Assembly (NCBI GenBank): GCA_963750535.1
Contig: CAVVRF010000020.1
Coordinates: 1 to 64,000, forward strand
Length of the DNA stretch: 64,000 bases
Direction: 5' to 3'
Origin: JAKFWF01 sp963750535
Lineage (GTDB): Bacteria > Pseudomonadota > Alphaproteobacteria > Rhizobiales > Hyphomicrobiaceae
The translations under genes were made by a program, and so were the position numbers. Below, piece by piece: positions 1-9,214 of this stretch (the stretch's first letter is position 1; every line of letters begins with the position of its first letter). Under the pieces are notes generated by a model, which saw only the letters and a program-made list of their open reading frames with translations, was not told where the DNA came from and made no database searches.

Positions 1-17
1 AGCGTCAGCGGGAGACC

Positions 18-34
18 CCCCGGCTTTGCCGGGG
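18..34 (+). repeat. Left-end hairpin of the IS200 element
   Basis: Perfect stem-loop: CCCCGGC, a TTT loop, then GCCGGGG. In IS200/IS605 elements subterminal hairpins like this are what TnpA binds. It could also act as a transcription block, protecting tnpA from read-through. Confidence 0.5.
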
Positions 35-118
35 AGGCAGTAGGAGTTTGACGTATCCGGCGGTCCATCGACGGATTTCCAACCGTGAGCAGCCATGCAC
101 ACGGAAGGAATTCCATCG

Positions 119-550
119 ATGGACGAGTACCAAGCCTTAAGCCACACGACCTGGGACTGCAAATATCATGTCGTCTTCATCCCGAAGTGCCGAAGGAAGA
201 CGCTGTACGCCGAACTTCGCAAGCATCTGGGTGAAGTGTTTCATCGACTGGCGATGCAGAAGGAGTTGAAAATTCTGGAAGGTCACCTGATGCCGGATCA
301 CGTGCACATGCTGATCTCGATCCCGCCGAAATATGCGGTCTCACAGGTGGTCGGCTTCATCAAGGGCAAGAGCGCGATCCACATGGCCCGGGTCTACGGC
401 GAGCGCAAACGCAACTTCGTGGGGCAGCACTTCTGGGCGCGCGGGTTCTTCGTCAATACGGTGGGGCGCGACGAGGAGGCCATCCGCGCCTACATTCGTA
501 ATCAGGAGAAGGAGGACCAGAGATTGGAGCAACTCAACCTCTGGCGTTGA
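119..550 (+). CDS. tnpA: IS200/IS605-family transposase TnpA
   Basis: Single-strand DNA transposase of 143 residues, the usual length for IS200-type TnpA. It has the HUH metal-binding pair in the context PDHVHML, and a candidate nucleophilic tyrosine in a C-terminal helix (AIRAYIRNQE). The family works as a dimer that cuts hairpin-marked ends and joins the excised strand as a circle. The start at 119 is preferred over an in-frame ATG at 95 because the conserved protein begins at MDEYQ. There is no TnpB partner, so this is an IS200 rather than an IS605 arrangement. The frame is intact and the enzyme looks potentially active. Confidence 0.93.
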   Translation: MDEYQALSHTTWDCKYHVVFIPKCRRKTLYAELRKHLGEVFHRLAMQKELKILEGHLMPDHVHMLISIPPKYAVSQVVGFIKGKSAIHMARVYGERKRNFVGQHFWARGFFVNTVGRDEEAIRAYIRNQEKEDQRLEQLNLWR

Positions 551-600
551 CACCGCCATCAGGCGGTACAATTTCTGGGGCCGCGTCAGCGACCCCATCG

Positions 601-615
601 ACCGCCCCGGGCGGT
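601..615 (+). repeat. Right-side hairpin of the IS200 element
   Basis: ACCGCC, a 3-base loop, then GGCGGT. The same six-base arms form another hairpin directly after the tnpA stop codon (552-567). Either could be the right-end recognition structure or a terminator for tnpA. Confidence 0.4.
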
Positions 616-701
616 TCAAATCTTAAAGCCCCCGGCTTTGCGCCCGGCAACAGCCAGTGTTGCCGGGCGTTTTGTTGGTCCTGGCCCGGCGCGCGTGGAG
701 C

Positions 702-2922
702 CTAGTTCGACTTCGGTGCCAGTTCCTGCAGCGAGGCCGGCGGTTTCGTCACGTCGATGATGCCACCGAGCGGGGGCGGATTGGCTGGCGCCGACGAAGG
801 TGCCGGTGCCGGCGATGGCGTGGGAGCCGCCGGCGCTGGAGCCGGAGCCGGTATGGCGGGGGCCGGCGCGAGACCGGACGGAGGGGCACCCAGACCCGGC
901 GGCGGTCCACCGAGACCCGGCGGTGGACCGCCCAGGCCCGGTGGCAGGTCCGCCGAGGCCCGGAGGCGCAGCACCCGGCACGCCGCCGAACGGCGAGCCC
1001 ATCGGCAGGTTGAGGCCACCCGGCGCGCCGCCGGAGCCACCAAAGCCTGGGATCGTGATCTCTATCTTGGAAGGGTCGACCGCCGGCGCGACCGACTTGT
1101 AGTGCATGACCATCTGCGGGAACGCGATGACCAGGCCCACCATGATGCACTGGATGATCACGAACGGCACCGCACCCCAGTAGATCTGACCGGTGGTGAC
1201 CGGCTCGGTGAGCTTGCTCGTCACCTTGTCCTTGAACGCCTCCTTCGGCGCGACCGATCGCAGGTAGAACAGCGCGAAGCCGAACGGCGGGTGCATGAAG
1301 CTCGTCTGCATGTTGACGCCGAGGATGACGCCGAACCAGATCAGGTCGATGCCAAGCTTCTCCGCCGCCGGTCCGAGCAGCGGGATCACGATGAATGCCA
1401 GCTCGAAGAAGTCGAGGAAGAAGGCGAGCAGGAACACCATGACGTTGACGAAGATCAGGAAGCCGACCTGGCCGCCCGGCAACGACGTCAGCAGGTGCTC
1501 GACCCAGATGTGGCCGTTCACGCCGTAGAATGACAGCGAGAAGATGCGTGCGCCGACCAGGATGAACACGACGAACGCCGACAGCTTCGCGGTCGCCTCG
1601 ACGGCGGACCGCAGCAGGCTGAGATTGAACCGGCGCGGATCGTTGTCGAGCCAGCGCTTGAACATGGCGAGCAGGATCGAGCCGGTCGCACCCATGGCGC
1701 CGCCCTCGGTCGGCGTCGCGACGCCGATGAAGATGGTGCCGAGCACGAGGAAGATCAGGAACAGCGGCGGCACCATCACGAAGGTGACCTGCTGCGCCAT
1801 CAGCGACAGGAATCGGATGCCGATCAGGCGGTTCAGGATCCAGTTCACGATCGCCGCCGCGAACGCGAACACGATCGCGACGCCCATGCACAGGATCACG
1901 AACTCGGCGCCCTTATACTGAGTGCCACTCATGACATGAACGCCGACGATGGCGGCGATCACCGCCAGCAGCAGCAGCGATAGCAGGCCGCGCTCGTCGC
2001 CGCCCTGCATCAAGGATCGCGGCAGGCGCACGATGCCCAACAGCAGGAGCCCGAAAGCGACGATCTTGAACGCCAGCATGATCAGGCTCAGCACGTCGAA
2101 CGCGGCGTCCTTGCCGAGTACCGACGCGTAGAGGTCGGTGCCGACGAAATAGACGCCGGCGGCGCACAGCGGCAGCAGCAGCAGGCTGCTGATGCGCGAC
2201 AGGCTGTTGCGCATCAGCGGCGACTCTTCCTTGTACAGCAGCGCGTCGAGCGGCAGGCCCGGGCCGGAAGCGGGATAGAGCGTGGTGATCAGCCAGATGT
2301 AGGCGGCGTAGAGACCGGCCAGCACGACGCCCGGCACGAACGCGCCCTCGTACATGTCGCCGACCGACTTGCCGAGCTGATCGGCCATCACGATCAGCAC
2401 CAGCGACGGCGGGATGATCTGCGCCAGCGTGCCGGATGCGGCGATGACGCCTGATGCGACGCGCCGGTCATAGCCGTAGCGCAGCATGATCGGCAGCGAG
2501 ATCAGGCCCATCGAGATCACCGAGGCGGCGACGACGCCGGTGGTCGCGGCCAGCAGCGCGCCGACGAAGATCACGGCGTAGGCGAGGCCGCCCTTGATGG
2601 TGCCGAACAGCTGGCCGATGGTATCGAGCAGGTCCTCGGCCATGCCGGAGCGTTCGAGCACCAGCCCCATCAATGTGAAGAATGGAATGGCAAGCAGCGT
2701 GTCGTTGCTCATCACGCCGTAGATGCGTTCCGGCAGCGATTGCAGCAGCGGCCACGACAGGTTGATCGAGCCCTTCGACAGCGGTGCCAGTTCGACGCCG
2801 ATGATGAAGAACAGGAGGCCGCAAGCGCCGAGCGAGAAGGCCACCGGGTAGCCCAGCAGCAGGAACACCACGAGCGACGCGAACATGATCGGGGCCATGT
2901 TCTGCGCGATGAATTCAGCCAT
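702..2922 (-). CDS. dctM: TRAP transporter large membrane subunit (DctM type), one-base frameshift near the C-terminus
   Basis: Large membrane subunit of a tripartite ATP-independent periplasmic transporter, which drives organic-acid uptake with an ion gradient. The DctM core is recognisable in both halves. Between them lies an extra block of roughly 150 residues with several hydrophobic segments, giving the long (about 740-residue) subtype instead of the usual 425. The C-terminus is a cytoplasmic-looking Pro/Ala-rich tail with tandem GPPPGLG units. The open frame leaves this repeat at about 945 and would run to 616 inside IS200 flanking DNA. Removing one base at 945 restores the repeat register and a stop at 702. 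The start codon overlaps the dctQ stop (TAATG). No DctP binding protein is visible nearby, so the substrate is unknown. Confidence 0.88.
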
Positions 2923-3713
2923 TAGTGGATGACTCCAGGATAATCTTCGGATCGTTCGCGGATCAGGACTTTGCTACCTGCGCCGGCCGCCGCCTTGGCC
3001 CTGGCGAGGGCCTCGGCCTCCTCGGCAAGCGCCTTCACCAGACGTTCGGCCTCGGCTTCGGCCGCCGCGTGATGGCCGCCGCCGGAGGCGGTATCCTGGA
3101 GCATGCCCTTCATGATCGCGCGGCGCTTGATCAGCTCCGACAGGCCCTGCGCAAGCAGTAGCGCGAATGCAAGCGGGATCAGGAATTTGGCCGGGTAGAC
3201 CGGCAGGCCGCCGGCGTTCGTCGACTGCTCGTTCTGCATCAGCGAGCGCCAGAAGAACGGAACCGCGGTGTAGAGCATCACGAGGCAGATCGGCACGACG
3301 AAGAACCAGTGGCCGACGACGTCGATCCAGTCGCGCAGGCGCTTCGGCAGCAGCGAATTCACGATGTCGATGCGAATATGCTCGTTGGACATCAGCGTCC
3401 AAGGCGAGCACAGCAGGAATACGGCGCCGAACAGGATCCATTGAATCTCGAGCCAGGCGTTCGACGATGTGTTGAAGACCTTGCGCACGACGGCGTTCGC
3501 GGCCGATACCAGCACGGCGACCAGGATCATCCAGGCAATGCTGTGCCCGATCCAGCTGTTGAATTTGTCGATGTTGCGGCTCAATCCCAAGGCGGGCCTG
3601 AAGAACATCAGCAGCGCCAGAACGCCCACGGCAATCAGCAGCCACGCGCCGATCATGGAGGTCGGTCCGCCGCCGCCGGTCAGATTGGATAACAGCCAAG
3701 TATGGGCGTCCAT
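2922..3713 (-). CDS. dctQ: TRAP transporter small membrane subunit (DctQ type)
   Basis: Small four-helix membrane subunit that pairs with DctM and contacts the periplasmic binding protein. The family signature is clear in the middle (EIQWILFGAVF, then NEHIRIDI) and again before the last helix (GGLPVYPAKF). At about 263 residues it is longer than a minimal DctQ, because of an N-terminal extra helix and a charged Ala/Glu-rich tail. The ATG at 3713 is preferred over an upstream TTG because GGGGGAAGC sits just before it. Its stop overlaps the dctM start by one base, so the two are translationally coupled. The missing DctP partner must be encoded elsewhere. Confidence 0.88.
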   Translation of the reverse strand: MDAHTWLLSNLTGGGGPTSMIGAWLLIAVGVLALLMFFRPALGLSRNIDKFNSWIGHSIAWMILVAVLVSAANAVVRKVFNTSSNAWLEIQWILFGAVFLLCSPWTLMSNEHIRIDIVNSLLPKRLRDWIDVVGHWFFVVPICLVMLYTAVPFFWRSLMQNEQSTNAGGLPVYPAKFLIPLAFALLLAQGLSELIKRRAIMKGMLQDTASGGGHHAAAEAEAERLVKALAEEAEALARAKAAAGAGSKVLIRERSEDYPGVIH

Positions 3714-3760
3714 GCTTCCCCCATTGAGGTCCAAGCGCGGCTAATCCGCTGTGTTTCTTG

Positions 3761-3783
3761 GGGTGAATTGACAAACGTCACCC
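3761..3783. promoter_or_regulatory. Inverted repeat in the dctQ/mrp divergent intergenic region
   Basis: GGGTGA and TCACCC are separated by 11 bases, between the divergent starts of the TRAP operon and mrp. The position fits an operator for either gene. No regulator is encoded next to it and there is only this one copy, so the call is tentative. Confidence 0.25.
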
Positions 3784-3920
3784 GCGCCAACAGCAGGGTG
3801 AGTATGCGACGAAGGGGGCTTGCGCAACAGGTGATTTCGCCAGTTTTGGTTCACAGGCGGCGACGCAAGCCCCATATGAGACTGCAAAGCCACATCGAGA
3901 GCATAATCGGAGCCCCGCCC

Positions 3921-5423
3921 ATGGTCGTCAACTCAGCTCAAGTTCTGGATTCATTGCGCCGGATCAAGGGGCCGGACCTGGAAGGCAACATCGTCGACCT
4001 TGGCCTCGTTTCAGATGTTCTGATCAAGGACGGCCGTGCCTATTTTTCGATCACGATCGACCCGGCGCGCGCTGCCGAGCTCGAGCCTCTGCGCAAGGCC
4101 GCCGAGACGGTCGTCGCCGAGCTCGAGGGAATCAAGAGCGTTGCCGCGGTGCTGACCGCCCAGACTGCCGGGCCGCGCCAGGGCGCCGCGCCGGAGCATT
4201 CTCGCGTTCAGCAGGCGCGCGCGCATGGCACCGCCGGCGACGGCGCCGGGCGAGCTGCGGCCTCGTCGGCTCCAGCGCCCCGGCGCGGTACGCCAGTAGC
4301 CGGCGTTCGCCATATCATTGCGGTCGCATCCGGCAAGGGCGGCGTCGGCAAGTCGACCACCGCCGTCAATCTCGCCCTCGGCTTCCAGGCGATCGGACTC
4401 AAGGTGGGCATCCTCGATGCCGACATCTACGGCCCATCGCAGCCGCGCCTGCTCGGGCTTACCGGCAAGCCGCGGATGCAGGGCAATCGCCTCATGCCGA
4501 TGATGAACTTCGGCATCAAGGTGATGTCGATGGGCTTCCTGGTCGACGAGGGCACGCCGATCGTCTGGCGCGGGCCGATGGTGATCTCCGCCCTCAACCA
4601 GATGATGCGCGACGTCGCCTGGGGCGATCCGGGCGACGAGCTCGATGTCCTCGTCATCGACATGCCGCCCGGCACCGGCGACGTGCAGCTGAGCATCGCG
4701 CAGCAGGTGCCGCTGTCCGGAGCGGTGATCGTCTCGACGCCGCAGGACCTGGCGCTGATCGACGCGCGCAAGGGCATTGCCATGTTCAAGCAGGTCGACG
4801 TGCCGATCCTCGGGCTGGTCGAGAACATGAGCTATTTCCTGTGCCCCAAGTGCGGCGAGCGCACCGACATCTTCGGCCACGGCGGCGCGCGGGCGGAAGC
4901 GGAGCGGCTCGGCGTGACCTTCCTCGGCGGGGTGCCGCTGCACATGGAGATCCGGTCGAGGTCGGATAGCGGCCAGCCGATCACCGCGACGGCGCCCGAC
5001 AGCCTTCATGCCGGCATTTTCCGCGACATCGCCGCCAAGACCTGGGCCGGGATTGGCGCGGCGCAGGGCCAGCGATCGAGCATACCCCGGCTGGAGCCGT
5101 CGGCGGCAAAGGACGCGCTCGAGATCACCTTCGAGGACGGCAGCGTCTACGGCCTCTCCGCCGAGCTGCTGCGGGTGATGAGCCCGTCGGCCGAGGTGCA
5201 GGGCCACTCGCCCGACCAGCGGGTAACGGTCGCGCGCAAACGCAACGTCAAGATCAAGGCGCTCGAGCCGGTCGGCAACTATGCCGTGCGCATTGTCTTC
5301 GACGACGGCCATTCGACCGGTCTCTATGCCTGGTCCTATCTGCGACTGCTCGGCGAGGAGAAGAACAAGCGCTGGGCTGCCTACCTGCGTGAGCTCGACG
5401 AGAAGGGGCTGAGCCGCGGCTGA
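3921..5423 (+). CDS. mrp: Mrp/NBP35-family Fe-S cluster carrier with C-terminal DUF971
   Basis: P-loop ATPase of the Mrp/ApbC group, which carries [4Fe-4S] clusters to apoproteins in the cytoplasm. Three parts are visible in about 500 residues. First is an N-terminal DUF59 (MIP18-like) domain. Then comes the Mrp ATPase with the deviant Walker A GKGGVGKST and the cluster-binding CPKC motif. Last is a C-terminal DUF971 domain (EITFEDGSVYGLSAELLR onward). The middle linker is Ala/Gly/Pro rich. DUF59-Mrp-DUF971 is the order found in the plant plastid factor HCF101. The ATG at 3921 is chosen because CGGAG precedes it. An in-frame ATG at 3876 would add 15 residues. The gene is convergent with the next one. 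Confidence 0.93.
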   Translation: MVVNSAQVLDSLRRIKGPDLEGNIVDLGLVSDVLIKDGRAYFSITIDPARAAELEPLRKAAETVVAELEGIKSVAAVLTAQTAGPRQGAAPEHSRVQQARAHGTAGDGAGRAAASSAPAPRRGTPVAGVRHIIAVASGKGGVGKSTTAVNLALGFQAIGLKVGILDADIYGPSQPRLLGLTGKPRMQGNRLMPMMNFGIKVMSMGFLVDEGTPIVWRGPMVISALNQMMRDVAWGDPGDELDVLVIDMPPGTGDVQLSIAQQVPLSGAVIVSTPQDLALIDARKGIAMFKQVDVPILGLVENMSYFLCPKCGERTDIFGHGGARAEAERLGVTFLGGVPLHMEIRSRSDSGQPITATAPDSLHAGIFRDIAAKTWAGIGAAQGQRSSIPRLEPSAAKDALEITFEDGSVYGLSAELLRVMSPSAEVQGHSPDQRVTVARKRNVKIKALEPVGNYAVRIVFDDGHSTGLYAWSYLRLLGEEKNKRWAAYLRELDEKGLSRG

Positions 5424-5510
5424 AAGGGCTGTCTGACCCCGCGGCGCCTCGGGGCAGCGGCCGCTCGGCGCGGGCCGGCGTGGCAGACGAGCCGTTGCTC
5501 TGCAAGCCGA

Positions 5511-6219
5511 TCAGCCGGTCGTCACCTGGCGAGCGCAGAAATCGTCGATCGCCGCAGCCACCGCCTCGGGTCGCGTTTCGAGCAGCATGTGCGGCCCGTC
5601 GATCAGCGCCACCTGGCAGTCCGGCCGGACCGCCCGAATGTCACGCAGGCCGCGACTGCCGAGCAGCAGATCCTTGGTTGCGGCGATGCACAGGATCGGG
5701 CAAAGCACCGCCGCCAGGCGGTCACGCTTGTCGATCCGGAGCACGGCCGAGGTTCGCGCGCGCATCGTCGCAGGCGTGATGGTCGGCAGAATGCGCGCAA
5801 GGCGCTCCCGCACCCCCGGCGTCCGGTCGGAGCCGAGCAGCAACGCCTCGATCATCGCGGCCGGCAGTCGCCCCACGTCGATCAGCCGCGACGGTGGTTC
5901 GAACCAGGACGGCAACGGATGGCGGGCGAAGCTCGCTACCAGCACGAGGCCGGTGACGCGGCGATCACGGGCGGCGATCTCGATCGCGATCGGCCCGGAG
6001 AACGAACTCGCCGAGCACGACGTAGGGCTGTCGCGGCGCCCGGCTGGCGGCCAGGTCGGTCAGCCCGTCGTAGTCGAGCGGCAGGTCGGGCGGGTAGGCT
6101 GCGACTTCGACGTTGCGTCTCTTCGAGAGCCGCTCGACGAACGGCCGGAACAGTTGACCGGTGCCGTCCATGCCGGGCAGCACCAGCACCGGCGATAACG
6201 CTTTCGGCACCGCGCTCAC
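5511..6219 (-). CDS. Alpha/beta hydrolase, one-base frameshift
   Basis: Predicted serine hydrolase of about 235 residues. The N-terminal half begins with the strand and oxyanion region LVLPGMDGTGQ. The nucleophile elbow reads GESFSG only if one base near 6005 is removed, after which the frame continues through an acid region (AATKDLLLGS) and a C-terminal His region (DGPHMLLE). It starts at GTG 6219, whose GTGA overlaps the asparaginase stop, so the two are co-translated. The substrate is not predictable. As given, the frameshift falls exactly at the catalytic motif. Both flanks are well conserved, so a sequencing error is more likely than a dead gene. Confidence 0.75.
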
Positions 6220-7226
6220 GCCACCAGCCGATCGAGCGTGCGCGCCAGATCGCCAGAAATCCGAATCTCGCCGACCTCGGTGCCGACCCAGTTCCTCAGG
6301 ATCGGGCTGTCGCCGAGCCCTTTGGTTGCCGGCAGCACCCGATCGAGCAGGGCGCGCGTGACGGCCTCCGAGGCGCGCTTGGTGCCGTCGTCGATCTTGA
6401 CCGCGAAACCGAGGCCAAGATCGGGAAACGCGCCGCAATAGACGCCCTCGGCGCCGGTCTTCATGAATACCTTGCCGGGGACCTTGCTCATGATGATGGT
6501 GTCGAGCCGGCCGGGGCCGGCGACCATGTCGGGCGCGGCCCACACTGCCCGGGCGATGCGCTCGGATGCCGCGCGGTGCGCCTTGCCCGGGCCCTCGGCG
6601 GTGATGAAGGCTGCGAACGCGCGCGCGAGGCTTGCGACCGGAATCGCCCAGTTCGGCGCCGAGCAGCCGTCGGTGCCGCGCACTTCATCGCCGAGCGCCT
6701 CGCCGGTGAACTCGCGCAGCACTTTCACGATGCGCTGCTGCACCGGGTGATCGGGCCGCCAGTAGCCGGCCGGGTCCTCCTTGTGGTGGACGGCGCAGGC
6801 GCACATGCCGGCGTGCTTGCCCGAGCAGTTGTTGTGCAGCTGCGACGGCTTCAGTCCGGCCGCCGCCAACGCCCGCGCGGACGATTCGAGCATCGGCTCG
6901 TGCGCGCCGCAGCCGAGCGCGCGCTCGGTCAGGTGAGCGCGTGCGAGCATCGACGCGGCCAGCTCGGCATGTGCCGGCGTGCCGCTGTGCGAGGCGCAGG
7001 CGATCGAGATCTCGCGGTCGCCGAAGCCGAAGGCGTCCGCTGCCCCGCTCTCGACCAGCGGCAGGCACTGGAACGCCTTCACCGCCGAGCGCGGGAACAC
7101 CGGCCGCTTGACGTCGCCGAGGCTGACGACCATCTCCCCGTTCGGCCGCGCGATGGCGAGCGCGCCGCGGTGCACGCTCTCGACCAGCGCTGCGCGCGTC
7201 AGCTCGACGAGGATGGGATTGGGCAT
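6216..7226 (-). CDS. L-asparaginase of the Rhizobium etli type (asparaginase II family, PF06089)
   Basis: Hydrolyses L-asparagine to aspartate and ammonia. The protein is about 336 residues and unrelated to E. coli AnsA/AnsB. Family-defining motifs are present. A Ser-x-x-Lys pair lies in RSAVK (Ser47, Lys50), a second Ser in CASHSGT (Ser79), CSGKHAGM supplies Cys134 and Lys137, and TDGCSAPNW supplies Cys188. In the R. etli enzyme the equivalents form the double Ser-Lys tandem and a zinc site. All are conserved here. The ATG at 7226 is preceded by GGAGG. The hydrolase gene downstream is coupled through a 4-base overlap. Confidence 0.92.
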   Translation of the reverse strand: MPNPILVELTRAALVESVHRGALAIARPNGEMVVSLGDVKRPVFPRSAVKAFQCLPLVESGAADAFGFGDREISIACASHSGTPAHAELAASMLARAHLTERALGCGAHEPMLESSARALAAAGLKPSQLHNNCSGKHAGMCACAVHHKEDPAGYWRPDHPVQQRIVKVLREFTGEALGDEVRGTDGCSAPNWAIPVASLARAFAAFITAEGPGKAHRAASERIARAVWAAPDMVAGPGRLDTIIMSKVPGKVFMKTGAEGVYCGAFPDLGLGFAVKIDDGTKRASEAVTRALLDRVLPATKGLGDSPILRNWVGTEVGEIRISGDLARTLDRLVA

Positions 7227-7301
7227 GGGCGCGGCCTCCGGTCGTTTCGATTTGTCGCGAATGCTATCGCAGAATTCCGCGACCGGCGGGAGACCTATAG
7301 C

Positions 7302-7492
7302 TCCCTCTCCCTCGCCACTTCGGGGGAGAGGGTTAGGGTGAGGGGCGGCAACGCGCTCGCTCGATCCACAGCGAACGGGGCGCAATGAGCGAGAAATTGC
7401 AATGTGTTTGGTTCGAGCTCGCAGCCGCCCCTCACCCTCGGCCAGCCCGACGGCTGGCCTCTGCCTCTCCCCCGAAGGGCGGGGGAGAGGGG
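7302..7492. repeat. Pair of inverted REP-like palindromic repeats
   Basis: Fills most of the 337-bp gap between the divergent asparaginase and prfC genes. One unit (7302-7348) reads CCCTCTCCCTCGCC, a short loop, then GGGGGAGAGGG and GGTGAGGGGCGGC. The second (7427-7492) is the same family in the opposite orientation, starting GCCGCCCCTCACCCT. It carries an extra internal hairpin (GGCCAGCC/GGCTGGCC) and ends GGGGGAGAGGGG. Further copies of this family lie at 61992-62190 and 63712-63912. They can form strong hairpins and may limit read-through between the two genes. Confidence 0.7.
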
Positions 7493-7563
7493 AAAATCCC
7501 GGCAATCATTGAGGCGGCACCCGAAATAGTATACGCACCGCAACGAACATCGTACATGAGCCA

Positions 7564-9183
7564 ATGTATATGACCGACGCCGCCCTGGCCGCTGCCCCGA
7601 CGACGCCGCTCGCCCGCGAGATCGGGCGGCGGCGCACATTCGCGATCATCTCCCACCCCGACGCCGGCAAGACGACGTTGACCGAGAAGCTGCTGCTGTT
7701 CGGCGGCGCGATCCAGCTTGCCGGCCAGGTGAAGGCCAAGCGCGACCGACCGCAACACCCGCTCCGACTGGATGGCGATCGAGCGCGCGCGCGGCATCTC
7801 GGTCGTCACCTCGGTGATGACGTTCGAGTACCGCGACACGGTGTTCAACCTGCTCGACACGCCGGGCCACGAGGACTTCTCCGACCACACCTATCGCACG
7901 CTGACCGCCGTCGACGCCGCAGTCATGGTGATCGACGCCGCCAAGGGCATCGAGGCGCGCACCCGCAAGCTGTTCGAGATCTGCCGCCTGCGCGACATCC
8001 CGATCATGACCTTCGTCAACAAGATGGACCGCGAGAGCCGCGAGCCGCTCGACCTGCTCGACGAGATCGAGAAGATCCTGGCGCTGGACACCGCGCCGAT
8101 GGTGTGGCCGATCGGTCGCGGCCGCGATTTCCGCGGCACCTACGATCTCACCAGGCCGCGCGTGCGCCAGATCGACAAGGACGCCGACGGCCTGGCCGTC
8201 TCCGGGCCGGACGATCCGTCGATCGCCGCGCTGATGGAGCCCGACGTCGCCGCGCGCTGGCGCGAGGAGGTCGACCTCGTCGAGGAGGCCTGCGGCAAGT
8301 TCGATCTCGAAGCCTTCCGCGCACGGCGCGCTGACGCCGGTGTATTTCGGCAGCGCGCTGCAAGCAACTTCGGCGTCCGCGACCTGCTCGACGCGCTGGT
8401 CGCCTACGCGCCGCCGCCGCGCGCCCAGAAGGCCTCGACCCGCGTGGTCGAGGCGACCGAGCCGAAAATGACCGGCGTCGTGTTCAAGATCCAGGCGAAC
8501 ATGGACCCCAACCACCGCGACCGCATCGCCTTCATGCGGGTGTGCTCGGGCAAGCTTACGCGCGGCATGCGCGTGAAGCTGGTGCGCACCGGCAAGACGA
8601 TGGCGCTGCAGTCGCCGCAGTTCTTCTTCGCGCAGGATCGCTCGATCGCCGACGAGGCCTATGCCGGCGACGTGGTGGGCATTGCCCAACCACGGCACGC
8701 TGCGTATCGGCGACACGCTGACCGAGGGCGAGGACCTGGCCTTCCTCGGCATCCCGAGCTTCGCGCCGGAGATCCTGCGCCGCGTCCGCCTCGACGACGC
8801 AATCAAGGCGAAGAAGCTGCGCGACGGCGCTGCAGGAGATGGCGGAGGAGGGTGTGGTCCAGCTGTTCTCGCCGGTCGACGGCAGCCCGCCGGTCGTCGG
8901 CGTGATCGGCGCGCTGCAGCTCGACGTGCTCGCCGACCGGCTCGGCAACGAGTACGGCCTGCCGATCGGCTTCGAGACGGTATCGTTCGAGACCGTGCGC
9001 TGGGTGGCATCGGACGACGCCAAGGCGCTCGACGCTTTCGCGGCCAAGAACCGCTCGCAGATGGCGGTCGATCTCGACGGCGATCTCGTGTTCTTCGCGC
9101 CTTCCACCTTCATGCTGAACTGGACGCAGGAGCGGGCGCCCGAGATCAGGTTCACCGACATCAAGACGAACTTGAAGGGGTAG
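7564..9183 (+). CDS. prfC: Peptide chain release factor 3, broken by five indels
   Basis: GTPase that recycles RF1/RF2 from the ribosome after termination. The full span would encode about 535 residues, normal for RF3. It shows the G1 motif SHPDAGKTT, G3 DTPGHEDFSDHTYR, G4 NKMD, and a conserved C-terminal domain ending FTDIKTNLKG. The reading moves between frames near 7749 (+1), 8322 (+1), 8361 (+2), 8684 (+1) and 8825 (+1). Each is an extra base or two and each is followed by perfect family sequence. If real, the gene is dead after about 60 codons. If errors, it is intact. RF3 is dispensable in many bacteria, so decay is possible, but purifying selection between the breaks argues against old decay. 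Confidence 0.85.
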
Positions 9184-9214
9184 ATGGCCTCGGCCGGGCG
9201 GCTGTCCGGCCTAT

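Larger units (their letters stand above)
2..640 (+). mobile_element. IS200/IS605-family insertion sequence (approximate limits)
   Basis: A single-transposase element of the IS200 type. The transposase gene is flanked by short hairpins instead of terminal inverted repeats, as expected for elements moved as single strands by HUH enzymes. The left side has a perfect 7-bp stem with a TTT loop (18-34). The right side has a stem built from ACCGCC and GGCGGT (601-615), and the same arms also occur just after the stop codon (552-567). The 9-mer GCGTCAGCG occurs at 2-10 and again at 583-591. CCCCCGGCTTTG occurs at both sides (17-28 and 630-641). The exact cleavage sites are not visible. The left tip may lie just outside the window. 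Confidence 0.6.

Noticed and set aside
890..960. Short tandem repeats as a possible CRISPR array
   Set aside because: Units are 21 bp, contiguous and encode GPPPGLG in frame with dctM; there are no spacers.
5437..5454. Possible terminator hairpin between the convergent mrp and hydrolase genes
   Set aside because: Only five clean base pairs (CCCCG/CGGGG) around a self-complementary core and no T run.
5589..7388. 599-codon plus-strand frame across the hydrolase and asparaginase genes
   Set aside because: Antisense shadow of two recognised minus-strand genes; the protein is compositionally random.
7564..9183. Programmed ribosomal frameshifting in prfC
   Set aside because: Five shifts without slippery heptamers or a conserved recoding site; RF2, not RF3, is the known frameshift-regulated factor.
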